The notes: a model not told the origin generated them from the sequence alone. A stretch of DNA of 64,000 bases from Hymenobacter nivis (GCF_003149515.1 NZ_CP029145.1:3968001-4032000), one strand, 5' to 3'; numbered from the stretch's first letter, positions 44,463 through 53,502 are shown. Numbers and translations: made by a program.

Positions 44463-44963
44463 TTAAGTGGCGGCCGGAGCCGGGGCTGGCGCCGGCGGCG
44501 GGGTGGCGCTGGCGGCTTTCACGCGCACGGCGGTGGGGCCCTTCTGGCCCATTTCCACCTCGAAGTTCACTTTGTCGCCCTCCTTGATGGGGCCCCCGGC
44601 CAGGCCGTTGGCGTGCACAAAGATGCTTTCCTGGGTCTGCGAATCCTTGATGAAGCCGTAGCCCTTCGAGTCGTTGAAGAAGGCCACGGTGCCGAGGCGC
44701 ACTGGGTCTTCCTGGGGCAGATCTTCCTGCCGGGCGATGCCGATGCGGATGTCCTCAGTCTTGATGATGCGCTTCTTGGTCGGGTCGGGCGGCGTCGTGG
44801 AGATGTTGCCGTTTTCGTCCACGTAGGCCAGCATCTCGTCCAGGCTCTGGCCGGGCTTGGCGTTGGCCTTGCGCTGCTCGCGCTTTTCTTCCTTGTCGTT
44901 TTTCTTTTTTAGCCGCTTTTTCTCGTTCTCTTTTTTACCGAACGTTTCTTGTGCTCTTCCCAT
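44463..44963 (-). CDS. Cold-shock-domain protein with lysine-rich N-terminal extension
   Basis: 166 residues. Residues 1-35 are strongly basic and coiled (FGKKENEKKRLKKKNDKEEK), probably a nucleic-acid tether. The cold-shock fold at about 88-150 has RNP1-like KGYGFIKD and RNP2-like SIFVHANGL. The Ala/Pro tail is low complexity. It binds single-stranded RNA/DNA in the cytoplasm. The extended form is common in Bacteroidetes. It is monocistronic, with the terminator at 44398. Confidence 0.9.
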   Translation of the reverse strand: MGRAQETFGKKENEKKRLKKKNDKEEKREQRKANAKPGQSLDEMLAYVDENGNISTTPPDPTKKRIIKTEDIRIGIARQEDLPQEDPVRLGTVAFFNDSKGYGFIKDSQTQESIFVHANGLAGGPIKEGDKVNFEVEMGQKGPTAVRVKAASATPPPAPAPAPAAT

Positions 44964-45088
44964 GGGTTGTTGTTAGTTCGGCGTAGCTGCTTGGCCTAGC
45001 CAAAGCGAAAAGGTTAAAGCGGCTAATTAGATTCCGCCGAAAGGCGAAAGTTACGAAAAAAGTAGTTAGCTTAAAACCCTTCGGGGCC

Positions 45089-45766
45089 CTAACCGCCGCA
45101 TCCGGCGAAAGCTGCCACCTCGCGCGCCTCGCCCGGGGCCAGGTCGCTGAGCCACACACCGCCCACCCGCACGCGCACTAGGCGCAGGGTGGGCAGGCCC
45201 GCGGCAGCCGTCATCTTGCGCACCTGCCGGAACTTGCCCTCCGTGAGCACGATGGCCACCCAGCTGGTGGGCCCGTGCCGCTCGTCGCGGATTTTGCGGG
45301 TGCGTGGCGCGAAGGGCGGGGCCTCGGCCAGCCGGCGCGCCTGGCAAGGGGCCGTGTGGTAGGCCATGCCGTCGGCAGCGCGCAGCGCAAAGCCCGTGCG
45401 CAGCTGCGCCAGGGCTTCGTCGGTCACGAGGCCGTCCACCTGGGCGTAGTATTCTTTTTCTACGCCGGGGCTGCGCACCTGCGCGCTTAGGGCCCCGTCG
45501 GTGGTGAGCAGCAGCAGGCCCTCGCTGGCCTCGTCGAGGCGCCCGATGGCCATGGTGCCGGGCGGGAAATCGTGCAGGGCCCCCAGAAACTGCTTGTTGC
45601 GCTCGCCCTTGAACTCGCTGCGGAACTGGCTGAGGCAGCCGTAAGGCTTGTGCAGCACAAAATGCCGGTGCGGCACGGCGGGGAGGCCTTCGGGAACGGC
45701 CGTGTCATTGGGCAGCGCTACCTGCAATTTTCTTATCTCCGTTGGTAGTTGGCTTGGGCTGGGCAT
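45089..45766 (-). CDS. RsuA/RluE-family pseudouridine synthase
   Basis: 225 residues. The catalytic aspartate is D78 in AIGRLDEASEGLLLLT. The N-terminal HFVLHKPYGCLSQF segment and the C-terminal GKFRQVRKMTAAAGLPTLRLVRV match the RluE-type 23S rRNA pseudouridine synthase fold. No S4 domain is seen, as in RluE. Its start overlaps the upstream SGNH-like gene by 34 bp on the same strand, suggesting translational coupling. Site specificity cannot be fixed from sequence alone. Confidence 0.88.
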   Translation of the reverse strand: MPSPSQLPTEIRKLQVALPNDTAVPEGLPAVPHRHFVLHKPYGCLSQFRSEFKGERNKQFLGALHDFPPGTMAIGRLDEASEGLLLLTTDGALSAQVRSPGVEKEYYAQVDGLVTDEALAQLRTGFALRAADGMAYHTAPCQARRLAEAPPFAPRTRKIRDERHGPTSWVAIVLTEGKFRQVRKMTAAAGLPTLRLVRVRVGGVWLSDLAPGEAREVAAFAGCGG

Positions 45767-46500
45767 TCGGCAAAAACAGGGCGCGGCAAACCGCAGGCCG
45801 CCGCGAGCCCGTGGGCTAATAATTGGTGTCCTTTTTCGTTAAGGTGCAGCTGGTCTACGAATAAGTCGTTGCTGTTGCCCAGCAAGTGGTACGAATCAAG
45901 CCACTGCACGTTGGGCAAAGCCGCCACCCGTTGCCGCAATAGCCAGCCGCCCCAACGCCGCAAGCGTGTCGCAACCGGGTCGATGCACGGTAGCGGAGAA
46001 ACCATGACAAACGACGTCGTGGGGTGCTGCCGCACGTAGGCATTCAAGGCGCGGAAGGCCCGCCGGTGCCGCGCCGACAAGTGCCACAGCGCGGCCGTGA
46101 GAAAGCCAATGCCCACTAAGCGGGTGTAGCGGGCAAGGCGGCCACGCGGCGGTGCTGGTATCATTTCGAGCGAGGAATGCGCGGAGGGAGAGGACTGACC
46201 ACCGCCGCGCTGCTTCTTGGTTTCTGACCGGTTGGTAAACTCGCGCCTGAACTGCGCAAGGATGGACCGCAGGCTGGGCGAAAACTCGTAATTTCCTAGC
46301 TGTAGCACCATGAGCGAGGGGCCCGCCGCTTCGAGCTTGGCCAGCTGCTCGGGCAAGCATACGAACTGCAAATTAGGTATTTGCATCACCAACGTACCAG
46401 CCAATTTTTCAGCGAGTAATTTGGGAAAAGCGCGGTCTGGACCGATGGGCCAGCCCACTACATGGCAGCCGCCCATGACGATAATTTCAACTGTTTTCAT
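45733..46500 (-). CDS. SGNH/GDSL-hydrolase-like protein, catalytic Ser possibly replaced by Cys
   Basis: 255 residues. Block I reads VMGGCHVVGW where SGNH hydrolases have GDS, so the nucleophile position looks like cysteine or is lost. Block III is LQLGNYEF (G-x-N), and block V is VDQLHLNEKGHQLLA with the D-x-x-H pair. The middle (about 95-125) is a low-complexity basic insertion, and a hydrophobic stretch near 130-145 may be membrane-associated. It is upstream of and overlaps the pseudouridine synthase. The substrate is unknown; the fold call is moderate. Confidence 0.6.
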   Translation of the reverse strand: MKTVEIIVMGGCHVVGWPIGPDRAFPKLLAEKLAGTLVMQIPNLQFVCLPEQLAKLEAAGPSLMVLQLGNYEFSPSLRSILAQFRREFTNRSETKKQRGGGQSSPSAHSSLEMIPAPPRGRLARYTRLVGIGFLTAALWHLSARHRRAFRALNAYVRQHPTTSFVMVSPLPCIDPVATRLRRWGGWLLRQRVAALPNVQWLDSYHLLGNSNDLFVDQLHLNEKGHQLLAHGLAAACGLPRPVFAECPAQANYQRR

Positions 46501-46732
46501 AGCAAAAAGTGGTGCCGAGTAGCGGCGGTGTGGGTCTTTTGAAGCCGCAACATAACATTAGTTTAACATAGGGTCATACGCAAGAGATATTTTACAGATG
46601 AAACTTGACTTACCACTGACCCCAAATAGCTGAATCCTGCTGCAAACCCTGGTAAAAAAAGCCCCGGGGCTAATCCCACCGCACCACCGGCCGTCAGCAG
46701 AGCCAGTTCGACTTTCCCTTCAAAATTCCATC

Positions 46733-47585
46733 ATGGCCGACAAACCCATCATTTTTCCGCCCCAGAAGCAAGACGCCGGCGCTGGTAAGCCCGGCTTCGA
46801 ATAGAAAATGACCCCCAGGGCGGAATTCATCCGCGAAGGCTACAAGGGGGCTGAGAAACTCAAGGGTAAAATTGCCCTCATCACGGGCGGCGACTCGGGC
46901 ATTGGGCGGGCCGTGGCCGTGCACTTTGCCGTGGAAGGGGGCCGACGTGGCCATCTGCTATTTTCCCACCGAGCAGCAGGACGCCGAAAAAACCCAGGAG
47001 CTGGCGCAGGGCCACGACCGGCGCTGCCTGTTGCTGCCCGGCGACCTCAAGCAACGCGAGTTCTGCAAGGAGGTTTTGGTGCGCACCGTAGCCGAGTACG
47101 GCCAGCTTGATGTGCTGGTGAACAACGCCGCTGAGCAAAACTAGCACGATACGCTGGAAGACATCACGGACGATGAGCTGGATAGCATCTTCAACCTCAA
47201 CATCATCGCCATGTTCCGCATCACGCGGGCGGCGCTCAAGCACCTCAAGGAAGGCGCGGCCATCATCAACACCACCTCGGTGAACGCCTACAAAGGCAAC
47301 GAGATGCTGCTCGACTACACCTCGACCAAGGGTGCGATTGAGGCGTTCACGCGGGCCCTGTCGTTGCAGCTCATCAAGAAAGACATTCGGGTAAACTCGG
47401 TGGCCCCGGGCCCCATCTGGACGCCCTTCATCGTGGGGGTGTGCCTGCTGAAGCTGCCCCTGTTCGGGCACGACACCCCAATGGGCCGCGCCGGCCAGCC
47501 TTCGGAAGTGGCCCCAGCCTACGTGTTCCTGGCTTCGGAAGACGCCTTCTACTTCTCGGACCAAACGCTGCACCCCAACGGCTAA
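46733..47585 (+). pseudogene. Decayed short-chain dehydrogenase/reductase gene
   Basis: The reconstructed protein begins MADKPIIFPPQKQDAG and matches the YhdG/YhxC-type SDR: cofactor loop ITGGDSGIGRAVAVHFA, VLVNNAAEQN, active-site TSVNAYKG...YTSTKGAI and VNSVAPGPIWTP. Three lesions are visible: a TAG after GFE at 46801-46803, one extra G near 46938-46944 that shifts the frame within EG(A)DVA, and a TAG after AEQN at 47143-47145. The end, DAFYFSDQTLHPNG, departs from the usual YFSGQVLHPNGG. All three must be corrected to give one frame, so the gene is inactive. Confidence 0.9.
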
Positions 47586-47719
47586 CCGATGATAAATCCT
47601 TAAAAATTAAGTAATAACAGGTCATTAAGGCCGGGCCTGGGTAACCCCGCGCCGGGCCCGGCCGTATTAGTTTCCTAAAACTGCAAAAGAGCGGTTTTAC
47701 AATTCTTAATCTTGCCTTT

Positions 47720-48370
47720 ATGAACACCAAACTGCTGGGCCTGTTGGCCGTCGCCGCACTTACTACCGCTTCCTGCTCGCAAGAGAAAAAAACCGAAACC
47801 ACGGAAACCACCGCCACCGTGCCCGCCGACGCGGCGGCCACCCAACCGATGGCCGTGGATACGCTGGCCTACCGCAGCTCGGCCGCTGCCCTGGCCGCTC
47901 GCGTGGCCGCCGACCTCAACCCCGCCGATACGGCCCTGCCCACCAAGTTGCGCCCCATTTACTACACCCGGGGCCGCGTACTGCGCGACATTGAGGCCCG
48001 CAAGGACACCGCCGGCGTTTACGCCGCCACGAAGGCCACCAACGACCAGGCCAGCAACGCGGTAAAGGCCGCTGTGCCCGCCACCGAGTACAAAACCTAC
48101 ACCACTAAGCAAAGTGCTTACTACGTGGGCCCCTACACCAGGGCCGTAGCAGAAGCCACCGAAACCAAGCCTAGCCTCGGCGCCCGCGTGGGCCAGGGCT
48201 CGGGCATAAAGAAGCTCGAAAACAGCGAAGACGAAGGCAAGGTGAAGTACGAGAACGGCGCGAAAATCAAGCGTAGCGACGATGGCTCGCTGAAAATTAA
48301 GCGCGCCGACGGCACCAAAATCAAAATCGACGAAGACGGCCACCGCACCGTGAAGAAGCCTCTGCTCTAA
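47720..48370 (+). CDS. Lipoprotein with KIKR/DG tail, tandem paralogue 1
   Basis: 216 residues. The lipobox TTASC places the lipidated Cys near residue 19, followed by Thr/Glu-rich spacer and a helical middle. The C-terminal 45 residues form a regular beta pattern (KYENGAKIKR, DGSLKIKRADGTKIKI, DGHRTVKKPL), reminiscent of the nine-residue G-box repeats of the TCP10/CPAP C-terminal domain. Function is unknown. The same tail closes the next gene, and the two genes are consecutive on the same strand with a terminator between. Confidence 0.78.
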   Translation: MNTKLLGLLAVAALTTASCSQEKKTETTETTATVPADAAATQPMAVDTLAYRSSAAALAARVAADLNPADTALPTKLRPIYYTRGRVLRDIEARKDTAGVYAATKATNDQASNAVKAAVPATEYKTYTTKQSAYYVGPYTRAVAEATETKPSLGARVGQGSGIKKLENSEDEGKVKYENGAKIKRSDDGSLKIKRADGTKIKIDEDGHRTVKKPLL

Positions 48371-48404
48371 TCAGCACGCACGGCGCAAGCCCCGCATTGT
48401 CCCG

Positions 48405-48439
48405 AAAGCCCTCCCCTGTACGGGGGAGGACTTTTTTTT
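48405..48439 (+). terminator. Terminator between the tandem lipoprotein genes
   Basis: Stem AAGCCCTCCCC/GGGGGAGGACTT with one mismatch, followed by an eight-base T run. Confidence 0.8.
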
Positions 48440-48555
48440 GGGCCGCAATTTGCCTGGGGGCCCTGCCGGCCCGCTGCAACAACCGGCGCCGGCCGCGGCG
48501 CGCCAAAGGCAGTGTAGGTGCAATGCCTTGATAATCTATTCTTAACAGTGTGCTC

Positions 48556-49236
48556 ATGACCCTTAAAACTTTGGTTCTGCTGGCCGTGGCGGCGCTGGCT
48601 ACTGCCGCATGCTCGCAAGAGAAGGAGGCTGAAAACACGGCCGCTACCTCGGCGTACTTGCCCACCAACGGGGCCCCGGCCGCCGCCGTTTCGGCCCTCG
48701 ACACCATGCAGCTGCGCAACGACGCCGACGTGGTGGCTATGCGCGTGGCCCGCGACTTGCAAATCACCGACCCCACCTTGCTCACGCGCATTCGCAACGA
48801 GTACTACGCCCGGGGCCGGGCGCTGCAAGGCTACTCTGCCCAGTACGCCGCCGATACGGCTGGGGAATACGCCGCCGTACGGGCTACCAACGAGCAAACC
48901 AGCCGCCGCCTGAAATCGGCCTTTACCCCTCATCAGTACCAGGCTTACGCCAGCCGCCAGGCGGCCTACTACGCGCCGCCGCGCCCCGGTGCGGTGGCGC
49001 CCGTGGCCGCCCGCCCGGCGGCCCTGGCCGTGCCCCCGCTGGGCGCCAAGCCCCTCGGCGCCAAGGGCCGCTACCGGGCTCCGGGCGCCAAGGTGACGTT
49101 CCAGAAGGTGAAGTACGCCAACGGCGTCAAGATCAAGCGCAACTTCGACGGCTCGCTAAAAATCAAGCGCGCCGACGGCACCATCATCAAATTCGACAAA
49201 AAAGGCCACCGCACTGTGAAAAAGCCCTTGTTTTAA
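48556..49236 (+). CDS. Lipoprotein with KIKR/DG tail, tandem paralogue 2
   Basis: 226 residues from ATG 48556. The lipobox is TAAC with CSQEKE following, as in paralogue 1 (CSQEKK). The middle has the shared YYARGRALQ/YYTRGRVLR segment and an Ala/Pro-rich insert. The tail repeats the KYANGVKIKR, DGSLKIKRADG and GHRTVKKPLF blocks almost unchanged, while the rest has diverged, so the tail is the conserved functional part. No known domain is assigned. Confidence 0.78.
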   Translation: MTLKTLVLLAVAALATAACSQEKEAENTAATSAYLPTNGAPAAAVSALDTMQLRNDADVVAMRVARDLQITDPTLLTRIRNEYYARGRALQGYSAQYAADTAGEYAAVRATNEQTSRRLKSAFTPHQYQAYASRQAAYYAPPRPGAVAPVAARPAALAVPPLGAKPLGAKGRYRAPGAKVTFQKVKYANGVKIKRNFDGSLKIKRADGTIIKFDKKGHRTVKKPLF

Positions 49237-49264
49237 GCCGGTACGCTGGGCCCTGGGGCCCTAA

Positions 49265-49298
49265 AAAAGGCCGTTTCCCGCCCGGGAAACGGCCTTTT
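49265..49298. terminator. Bidirectional terminator
   Basis: AAAAGGCCGTTTCCCG pairs with CGGGAAACGGCCTTTT across a two-base loop. It lies between the convergent lipoprotein and PAP2 genes. Confidence 0.9.
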
Positions 49299-49316
49299 CG
49301 CGTTAGCTGGCGAGTA

Positions 49317-50459
49317 TTACCAGCGCCAGGTGAGGCTGGCCCCGGTGAAGGGCCCGTACACGAACGGCGCGGGTTGCGCCCGCCGGTACCAGGGCTTGGG
49401 CAGGGCCAGGCCGGTGGCCGGGCTGAGGCGGGTACGGCCGTGGGCCACGGCAATTTTGGCGAAGCCGTAGCCTAAGGCAATGCCCAGCGGATAGTCGGAG
49501 GACCAGTGCACGCCGTTGTTGAGCATGGCCGCGCCCAGCACCGTCATCAGGCCGTAGCCCACGGGGCGGATGAAGCGGTACTCAGGGTAGTTGTCGGCGA
49601 TGACCGTGACCGTGGCCATGGCCGTAGCCAGGTGTCCGGTGGGGAAGGCATCGTGCTGGGGTACTGCGTTTTGGTAGTCGTTGTAGTTGGGCAGCAGGTT
49701 CCACTCGCCCCGGGGCTTGGTCGATACGTTGGGGCTTTGGCGGCCGGTGAGGTGCTTGAGCAGCTGCGTGGCCAGGCCGGTAGTGAGGATGGCCTCGCCG
49801 AGCTGGCTGGAGGTTTGCAGGGCCCGGTTGTCGTGCCCGAAAATGCCGTAGGCCAAAAAGCTGCTGGCAATGGTGAGGTGCGTCCAGCCGTCGCCGAGGA
49901 AGTACAGCGAGGTGTTGAAGTTATCGGGCGCGTTGTACTCGATGGGCAGGTTGATGCTGCCGATGTGAAAGGGCAGGCGAAACAGGTTGCGCTGCTTGTC
50001 TTCGGCGGTGATGCCCAGGCCGCGGCCGCCGCGCTGCACCCCGTCGGTGATGAGCTGGTCGAAGGCGTACAGCACCACGCTGCTGCCCACGATGCCTACC
50101 AGCATGGGCACGTTTTTCTTCTTGAAAGCGTAGCCCGGCAGCTCTGCCACGTCGCGCGGGATGTGGTAGAGCCACTGGAAGGGCCGGGGCTTTTCGTAGT
50201 GCCAGGTTACGCCCGGGGCCACCGTATAATCGGTGCGGCGGGCGTGGCGGGGCTTGGCGGGCAGCGAATCGGCGGGGGCCCCCGCGGCGGTAGCGGCGGT
50301 GGGGCGAACGGTATCGGCCAGTGCGGCGGGGCGGGGAGCGGCCACCGAGTCGGGGCGCGGGGTGGGCGCGGCGGCGGCCGAACCCAGGGCAAGCAGCAAG
50401 GTCAACGGCAGCACAAGAAGCTGCCAGGGCCCCCGCCGATGCGGGTAGCAAATTAACAT
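49317..50459 (-). CDS. PAP2-family phosphatase, exported
   Basis: 380 residues. A signal-anchor at about 12-30 is followed by an Ala/Pro-rich stretch. The phosphatase signature motifs appear in order: KHLTGRQSP (KxxxxxxRP-like), AFPTGHLATAMA (PSGH-like) and NGVHWSSDYPLG (the third motif, with histidine). Several hydrophobic stretches suggest integral membrane placement. It likely acts on lipid phosphates or undecaprenyl pyrophosphate; the substrate is not determined. It is divergent from the aldehyde dehydrogenase gene. Confidence 0.9.
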   Translation of the reverse strand: MLICYPHRRGPWQLLVLPLTLLLALGSAAAAPTPRPDSVAAPRPAALADTVRPTAATAAGAPADSLPAKPRHARRTDYTVAPGVTWHYEKPRPFQWLYHIPRDVAELPGYAFKKKNVPMLVGIVGSSVVLYAFDQLITDGVQRGGRGLGITAEDKQRNLFRLPFHIGSINLPIEYNAPDNFNTSLYFLGDGWTHLTIASSFLAYGIFGHDNRALQTSSQLGEAILTTGLATQLLKHLTGRQSPNVSTKPRGEWNLLPNYNDYQNAVPQHDAFPTGHLATAMATVTVIADNYPEYRFIRPVGYGLMTVLGAAMLNNGVHWSSDYPLGIALGYGFAKIAVAHGRTRLSPATGLALPKPWYRRAQPAPFVYGPFTGASLTWRW

Positions 50460-50652
50460 GTTGATAACGAAAGCAATAAAATAAAACGCCGGGCAAATAG
50501 TACGCGGCCGCCCGCAGGCCGCCGCCGGGGCCCCGGCCGGGGCAAAGATAACGTGCGCATAACATCGGCCGGGGCCCCGGCGGGTTGGCGGGCCCCGGCG
50601 TACCTTTCAGCGAGGGGCCCCGGCCCCGTTGCTGCCCACCTGCCCTGCCCTT

Positions 50653-52107
50653 ATGAACCCCGCCGCCGTCCCCACTGCGCCGCCCGCGCCCGTTGCCGCC
50701 TCCAACCCGTACCAAGCCCCGTTTGAGGCGCTGCGCCACCGGGCCCCCGCCCTGCGCCAGGAAGACGTGGCTGCCCGCCGCACCCGCCTGCGCCGGCTGG
50801 GCGACTGGCTGGCGGCCAACCGCACGGCCATCCAGGAAGCGCTGTACGCCGACTTCCGCAAGCCGCCGTCGGAAACCGACATCACTGAAATCTGGGCCGC
50901 GCAGGTCGAGCTGAAGCACACTGCGGCGCACCTCAAGAAGTGGATGGCCCGGCGCCGGGTGGGCACGCCGCTGGCCCTGGCCGGCACCCGCGGCTGGGTG
51001 CAGGTCGAGCCCAAGGGCGTGGTGCTCATCATCGCGCCCTGGAACTACCCCTTCTACCTGGCCGTCGACCCGCTGGTGTCGGCCATTGCCGCCGGCAACG
51101 CGGTGGTTATCAAGCCCGCCGAGCAGACGCCTGCCACCGCGGCCCTGCTGCGGCGCATGGTGGAGGAGCTGTTTCGGCCCGATGAAGTGCTGGTGGTGGA
51201 GGGCGACAAGGACGTGGCTACCGACCTGCTGCGCCTGCCCTGGGACCATATTTTCTTCACCGGCTCGCCCGCGGTGGGCAAAATTGTGATGCGCGCCGCC
51301 GCCGAGCACCTTAGCGGCCTCACCCTGGAGCTGGGCGGCAAGAGCCCGGCCATCGTGGACGCCACCGCTAACCTGCGCGACGCGGCCGAGAAAATCGTGT
51401 GGGGCAAGTTCCTCAACGCCGGCCAAACCTGCGTGGCCCCCGACTACCTGCTGGTGCAGCGCCCCGTGCTGGGGCCCCTGGTGGAGGAGATGAAGGCTGC
51501 CATCGGCCGCTTCTACAACCCCGCCGGAGCTGGCATCAAGGCCTCCGATTCGTACGCCCGCGTGGTGAACCCCCACCACTTCGGCCGCCTGGCCGCGCTG
51601 CTGGAAGACGCCAAAACCCGCGGCGCCACCGTGGCTACCGGCGGCGCCTTCGATGCGGCCCAGCAGTACCTGGAGCCCACCGTGCTCACTAACGTGCCCG
51701 CCGGGTCCGCCGTGCTCGAAGAAGAGATTTTTGGGCCTCTGCTGCCCGTGCTGACCTTTGATGAACTGCCCGACGCGGCCGCCTACATCAACGCCCGGCC
51801 CAAGCCGCTGGCCCAGTACGTGTTCACCACCAGCCCGGCCAACCGCCGCTACCTGCTCGGGGCCGTGGCGGCCGGCGGCGCGGCCGTGAACGAAACCATC
51901 CTGCACCTGGCCCACCCCGAGCTGCCGTTTGGCGGCGTGGGCACCTCGGGCTTGGGCAAGGCGCACGGCCACGCCGGCTTTCTGGCCTTCAGCAACGAGA
52001 AGGGCGTGCTGCAACAGCGCGTGGGCTTCACTGCCCTCAAGCCCATGTACCCGCCCTACACCAGCCGGACCAAGCGCCTGATTGGCTGGTTGCTAACGTA
52101 TTTGTAG
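50653..52107 (+). CDS. Aldehyde dehydrogenase, class-3-like
   Basis: 484 residues from ATG 50653. Catalytic cysteine in NAGQTCVAPDY; catalytic glutamate in LELGGKSP; NAD loop FFTGSPAVGK. The short N-terminus and C-terminal hydrophobic end (RLIGWLLTYL) resemble ALDH3/fatty aldehyde dehydrogenases, which oxidise long-chain aldehydes at membranes. Such an enzyme could also process fatty aldehydes from sphingolipid or alcohol turnover (inference). The following Uma2 gene starts 39 bp later. Confidence 0.92.
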   Translation: MNPAAVPTAPPAPVAASNPYQAPFEALRHRAPALRQEDVAARRTRLRRLGDWLAANRTAIQEALYADFRKPPSETDITEIWAAQVELKHTAAHLKKWMARRRVGTPLALAGTRGWVQVEPKGVVLIIAPWNYPFYLAVDPLVSAIAAGNAVVIKPAEQTPATAALLRRMVEELFRPDEVLVVEGDKDVATDLLRLPWDHIFFTGSPAVGKIVMRAAAEHLSGLTLELGGKSPAIVDATANLRDAAEKIVWGKFLNAGQTCVAPDYLLVQRPVLGPLVEEMKAAIGRFYNPAGAGIKASDSYARVVNPHHFGRLAALLEDAKTRGATVATGGAFDAAQQYLEPTVLTNVPAGSAVLEEEIFGPLLPVLTFDELPDAAAYINARPKPLAQYVFTTSPANRRYLLGAVAAGGAAVNETILHLAHPELPFGGVGTSGLGKAHGHAGFLAFSNEKGVLQQRVGFTALKPMYPPYTSRTKRLIGWLLTYL

Positions 52108-52130
52108 GGCCCCCGGGGCCCCGGCAAACG

Positions 52131-52138
52131 TACCTTTG
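52131..52138 (+). promoter_or_regulatory. Candidate TAnnTTTG box for the Uma2 gene
   Basis: TACCTTTG ends 8 nt before ATG 52147, so the transcript would be leaderless or nearly so. Confidence 0.5.
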
Positions 52139-52146
52139 ACGAGTTA

Positions 52147-52758
52147 ATGACAACGACTATGGGACACGTTGAACCGCAAACGCGCCGCTACACGCCAGAA
52201 GAATACATGGCCCTAGAGGAGAAAAGTGAGGTGCGCCATGAGTACTTCGACGGCGAAATATTTGCTATGGCGGGGGCCAGTGCCCCTCACAACCTGATAA
52301 AAGGAAACATGATAGCGGCCTTAAGGCCAGGGGTACGGCAACGGGGCTGCCGGGTATTTGATGAAAATATGCGCCTGGCTGTGCAGGAGAGGAAATATTA
52401 TACCTACCCCGACATTATGGTAAGCTGCGACCCGGACGACCGCCGCGACCCGTACCTGATTCGCCAGCCCATGTTAATCGTGGAAGTTCTATCGCCCTCC
52501 ACCGCCGAGTACGACCGGACGGAGAAATTTGCGCAGTACCAAAAGCTCACCAGCTTGCGCCATTACCTGCTGGTGTCGCAGACCGCATGGGTGGTGGAGT
52601 GGTTCCGGCGCGACGATGCCGGGCAGTGGATTTACACGCTGCTGAGCGAGCTGGCCGATGTGCTCGAAATCCCCGACCTGGGCCTACGCCTGCCGCTGGC
52701 TGAGTTGTACGATGACACCGATGTAGCCCCGTTGCGCATGACGCCTTCGCTTCTTTAA
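52147..52758 (+). CDS. Uma2-family putative restriction-like endonuclease
   Basis: 203 residues. The Uma2/DUF820 PD-(D/E)xK-like core is visible in EVRHEYFDGEIFAMAG, YPDIMVSCDP and LIVEVLSPSTAEYDRTEK. The family is greatly expanded in Hymenobacter and cyanobacteria; its cellular role is not established, and several members sit near mobile DNA. This copy is followed by a 189-bp palindromic element. Activity cannot be predicted but the key acidic residues are present. Confidence 0.88.
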   Translation: MTTTMGHVEPQTRRYTPEEYMALEEKSEVRHEYFDGEIFAMAGASAPHNLIKGNMIAALRPGVRQRGCRVFDENMRLAVQERKYYTYPDIMVSCDPDDRRDPYLIRQPMLIVEVLSPSTAEYDRTEKFAQYQKLTSLRHYLLVSQTAWVVEWFRRDDAGQWIYTLLSELADVLEIPDLGLRLPLAELYDDTDVAPLRMTPSLL

Positions 52759-52771
52759 AACAGCCACAGAG

Positions 52772-52960
52772 CTTACACAACCGGGCGATTTGTAACCCCA
52801 GTGGGGCGGCCCGTCGGCAGTAAAAATAATGACTACTAAACCTAAAGCCCCGGCGGGGCGACCCTAATGAATGGGTCGCCCCGCTGGGGCCTTAGCGTTG
52901 TTGTACAGTTACTACCGACGGGCCGCCCCGCTGGGGTTATAATTCGCCTGGTTGCATAAG
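52772..52960. repeat. 189-bp palindromic element (family D), MITE-like
   Basis: Terminal inverted repeats of 52 bases (left cttacacaaccgggcgattt..., right its complement) match at 45 of 52 positions. Between them is a second inner hairpin, AGCCCCGGCGGGGCGACCC with GGGTCGCCCCGCTGGGGCC. No open frame is inside. It lies just after the Uma2 gene. Confidence 0.82.
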
Positions 52961-53002
52961 TCTTGAGTCGCTCAGGCAGCGTATCGTAGCAAGCTGCGGC
53001 GC

Positions 53003-53413
53003 TTATTGCCGCGCCATTTCGGCTTGCACCTGGGCTTGCTTGGCCTTGAACTCGCGGTACTTGGCGGGACCCATAATCTTTTGCAGTTCGGCCTGGGAGG
53101 TGATGTTGATGCGCTTAAGGGCGGCGGCTAGCTCAGGCGACTGGGCGGGGTGCTGCTGCTTGGCGGCATTGGCTTGCTCCACGGTGCCGTTGAGAACGGT
53201 GCGGATGCGGCCCGTTTGATTGGGGGCGAGCTTGAGCACGGTGGCCATGGCGTCGGCCAGGTCGCGGGCGGCGGTGACGGGTGTGGGCGCGGCCGGCGCG
53301 GGGCCCACTTCGGTTACCGGGGCCGGGGCCTTCGCGCGCTTGTGAAACACCGAGCAGCCCGAAGCCGCCAGGCCCAGGGCCAATACTAGGGTAGAAAAAC
53401 GGGCAGAATGCAT
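53003..53413 (-). CDS. Small helical lipoprotein
   Basis: 136 residues from ATG 53413. The lipobox LAASGC sets the mature start at CSVFHKR. An Ala/Pro linker follows, then a helical region with alternating charged and Gln residues (AKQQHPAQSPELAAALKR, FKAKQAQVQAEMARQ), similar in style to Spy/CpxP or LTXXQ-like periplasmic proteins. No catalytic motif is seen. It is monocistronic. Confidence 0.7.
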   Translation of the reverse strand: MHSARFSTLVLALGLAASGCSVFHKRAKAPAPVTEVGPAPAAPTPVTAARDLADAMATVLKLAPNQTGRIRTVLNGTVEQANAAKQQHPAQSPELAAALKRINITSQAELQKIMGPAKYREFKAKQAQVQAEMARQ

Positions 53414-53502
53414 AAGCGGGAAAATAGCCATACCCGCACGGTTACGCAAAAACCGCTCCTGGGTACGCTGCCCACCTAAAAAAACGGTTTCGGGGCCCCT
53501 GG

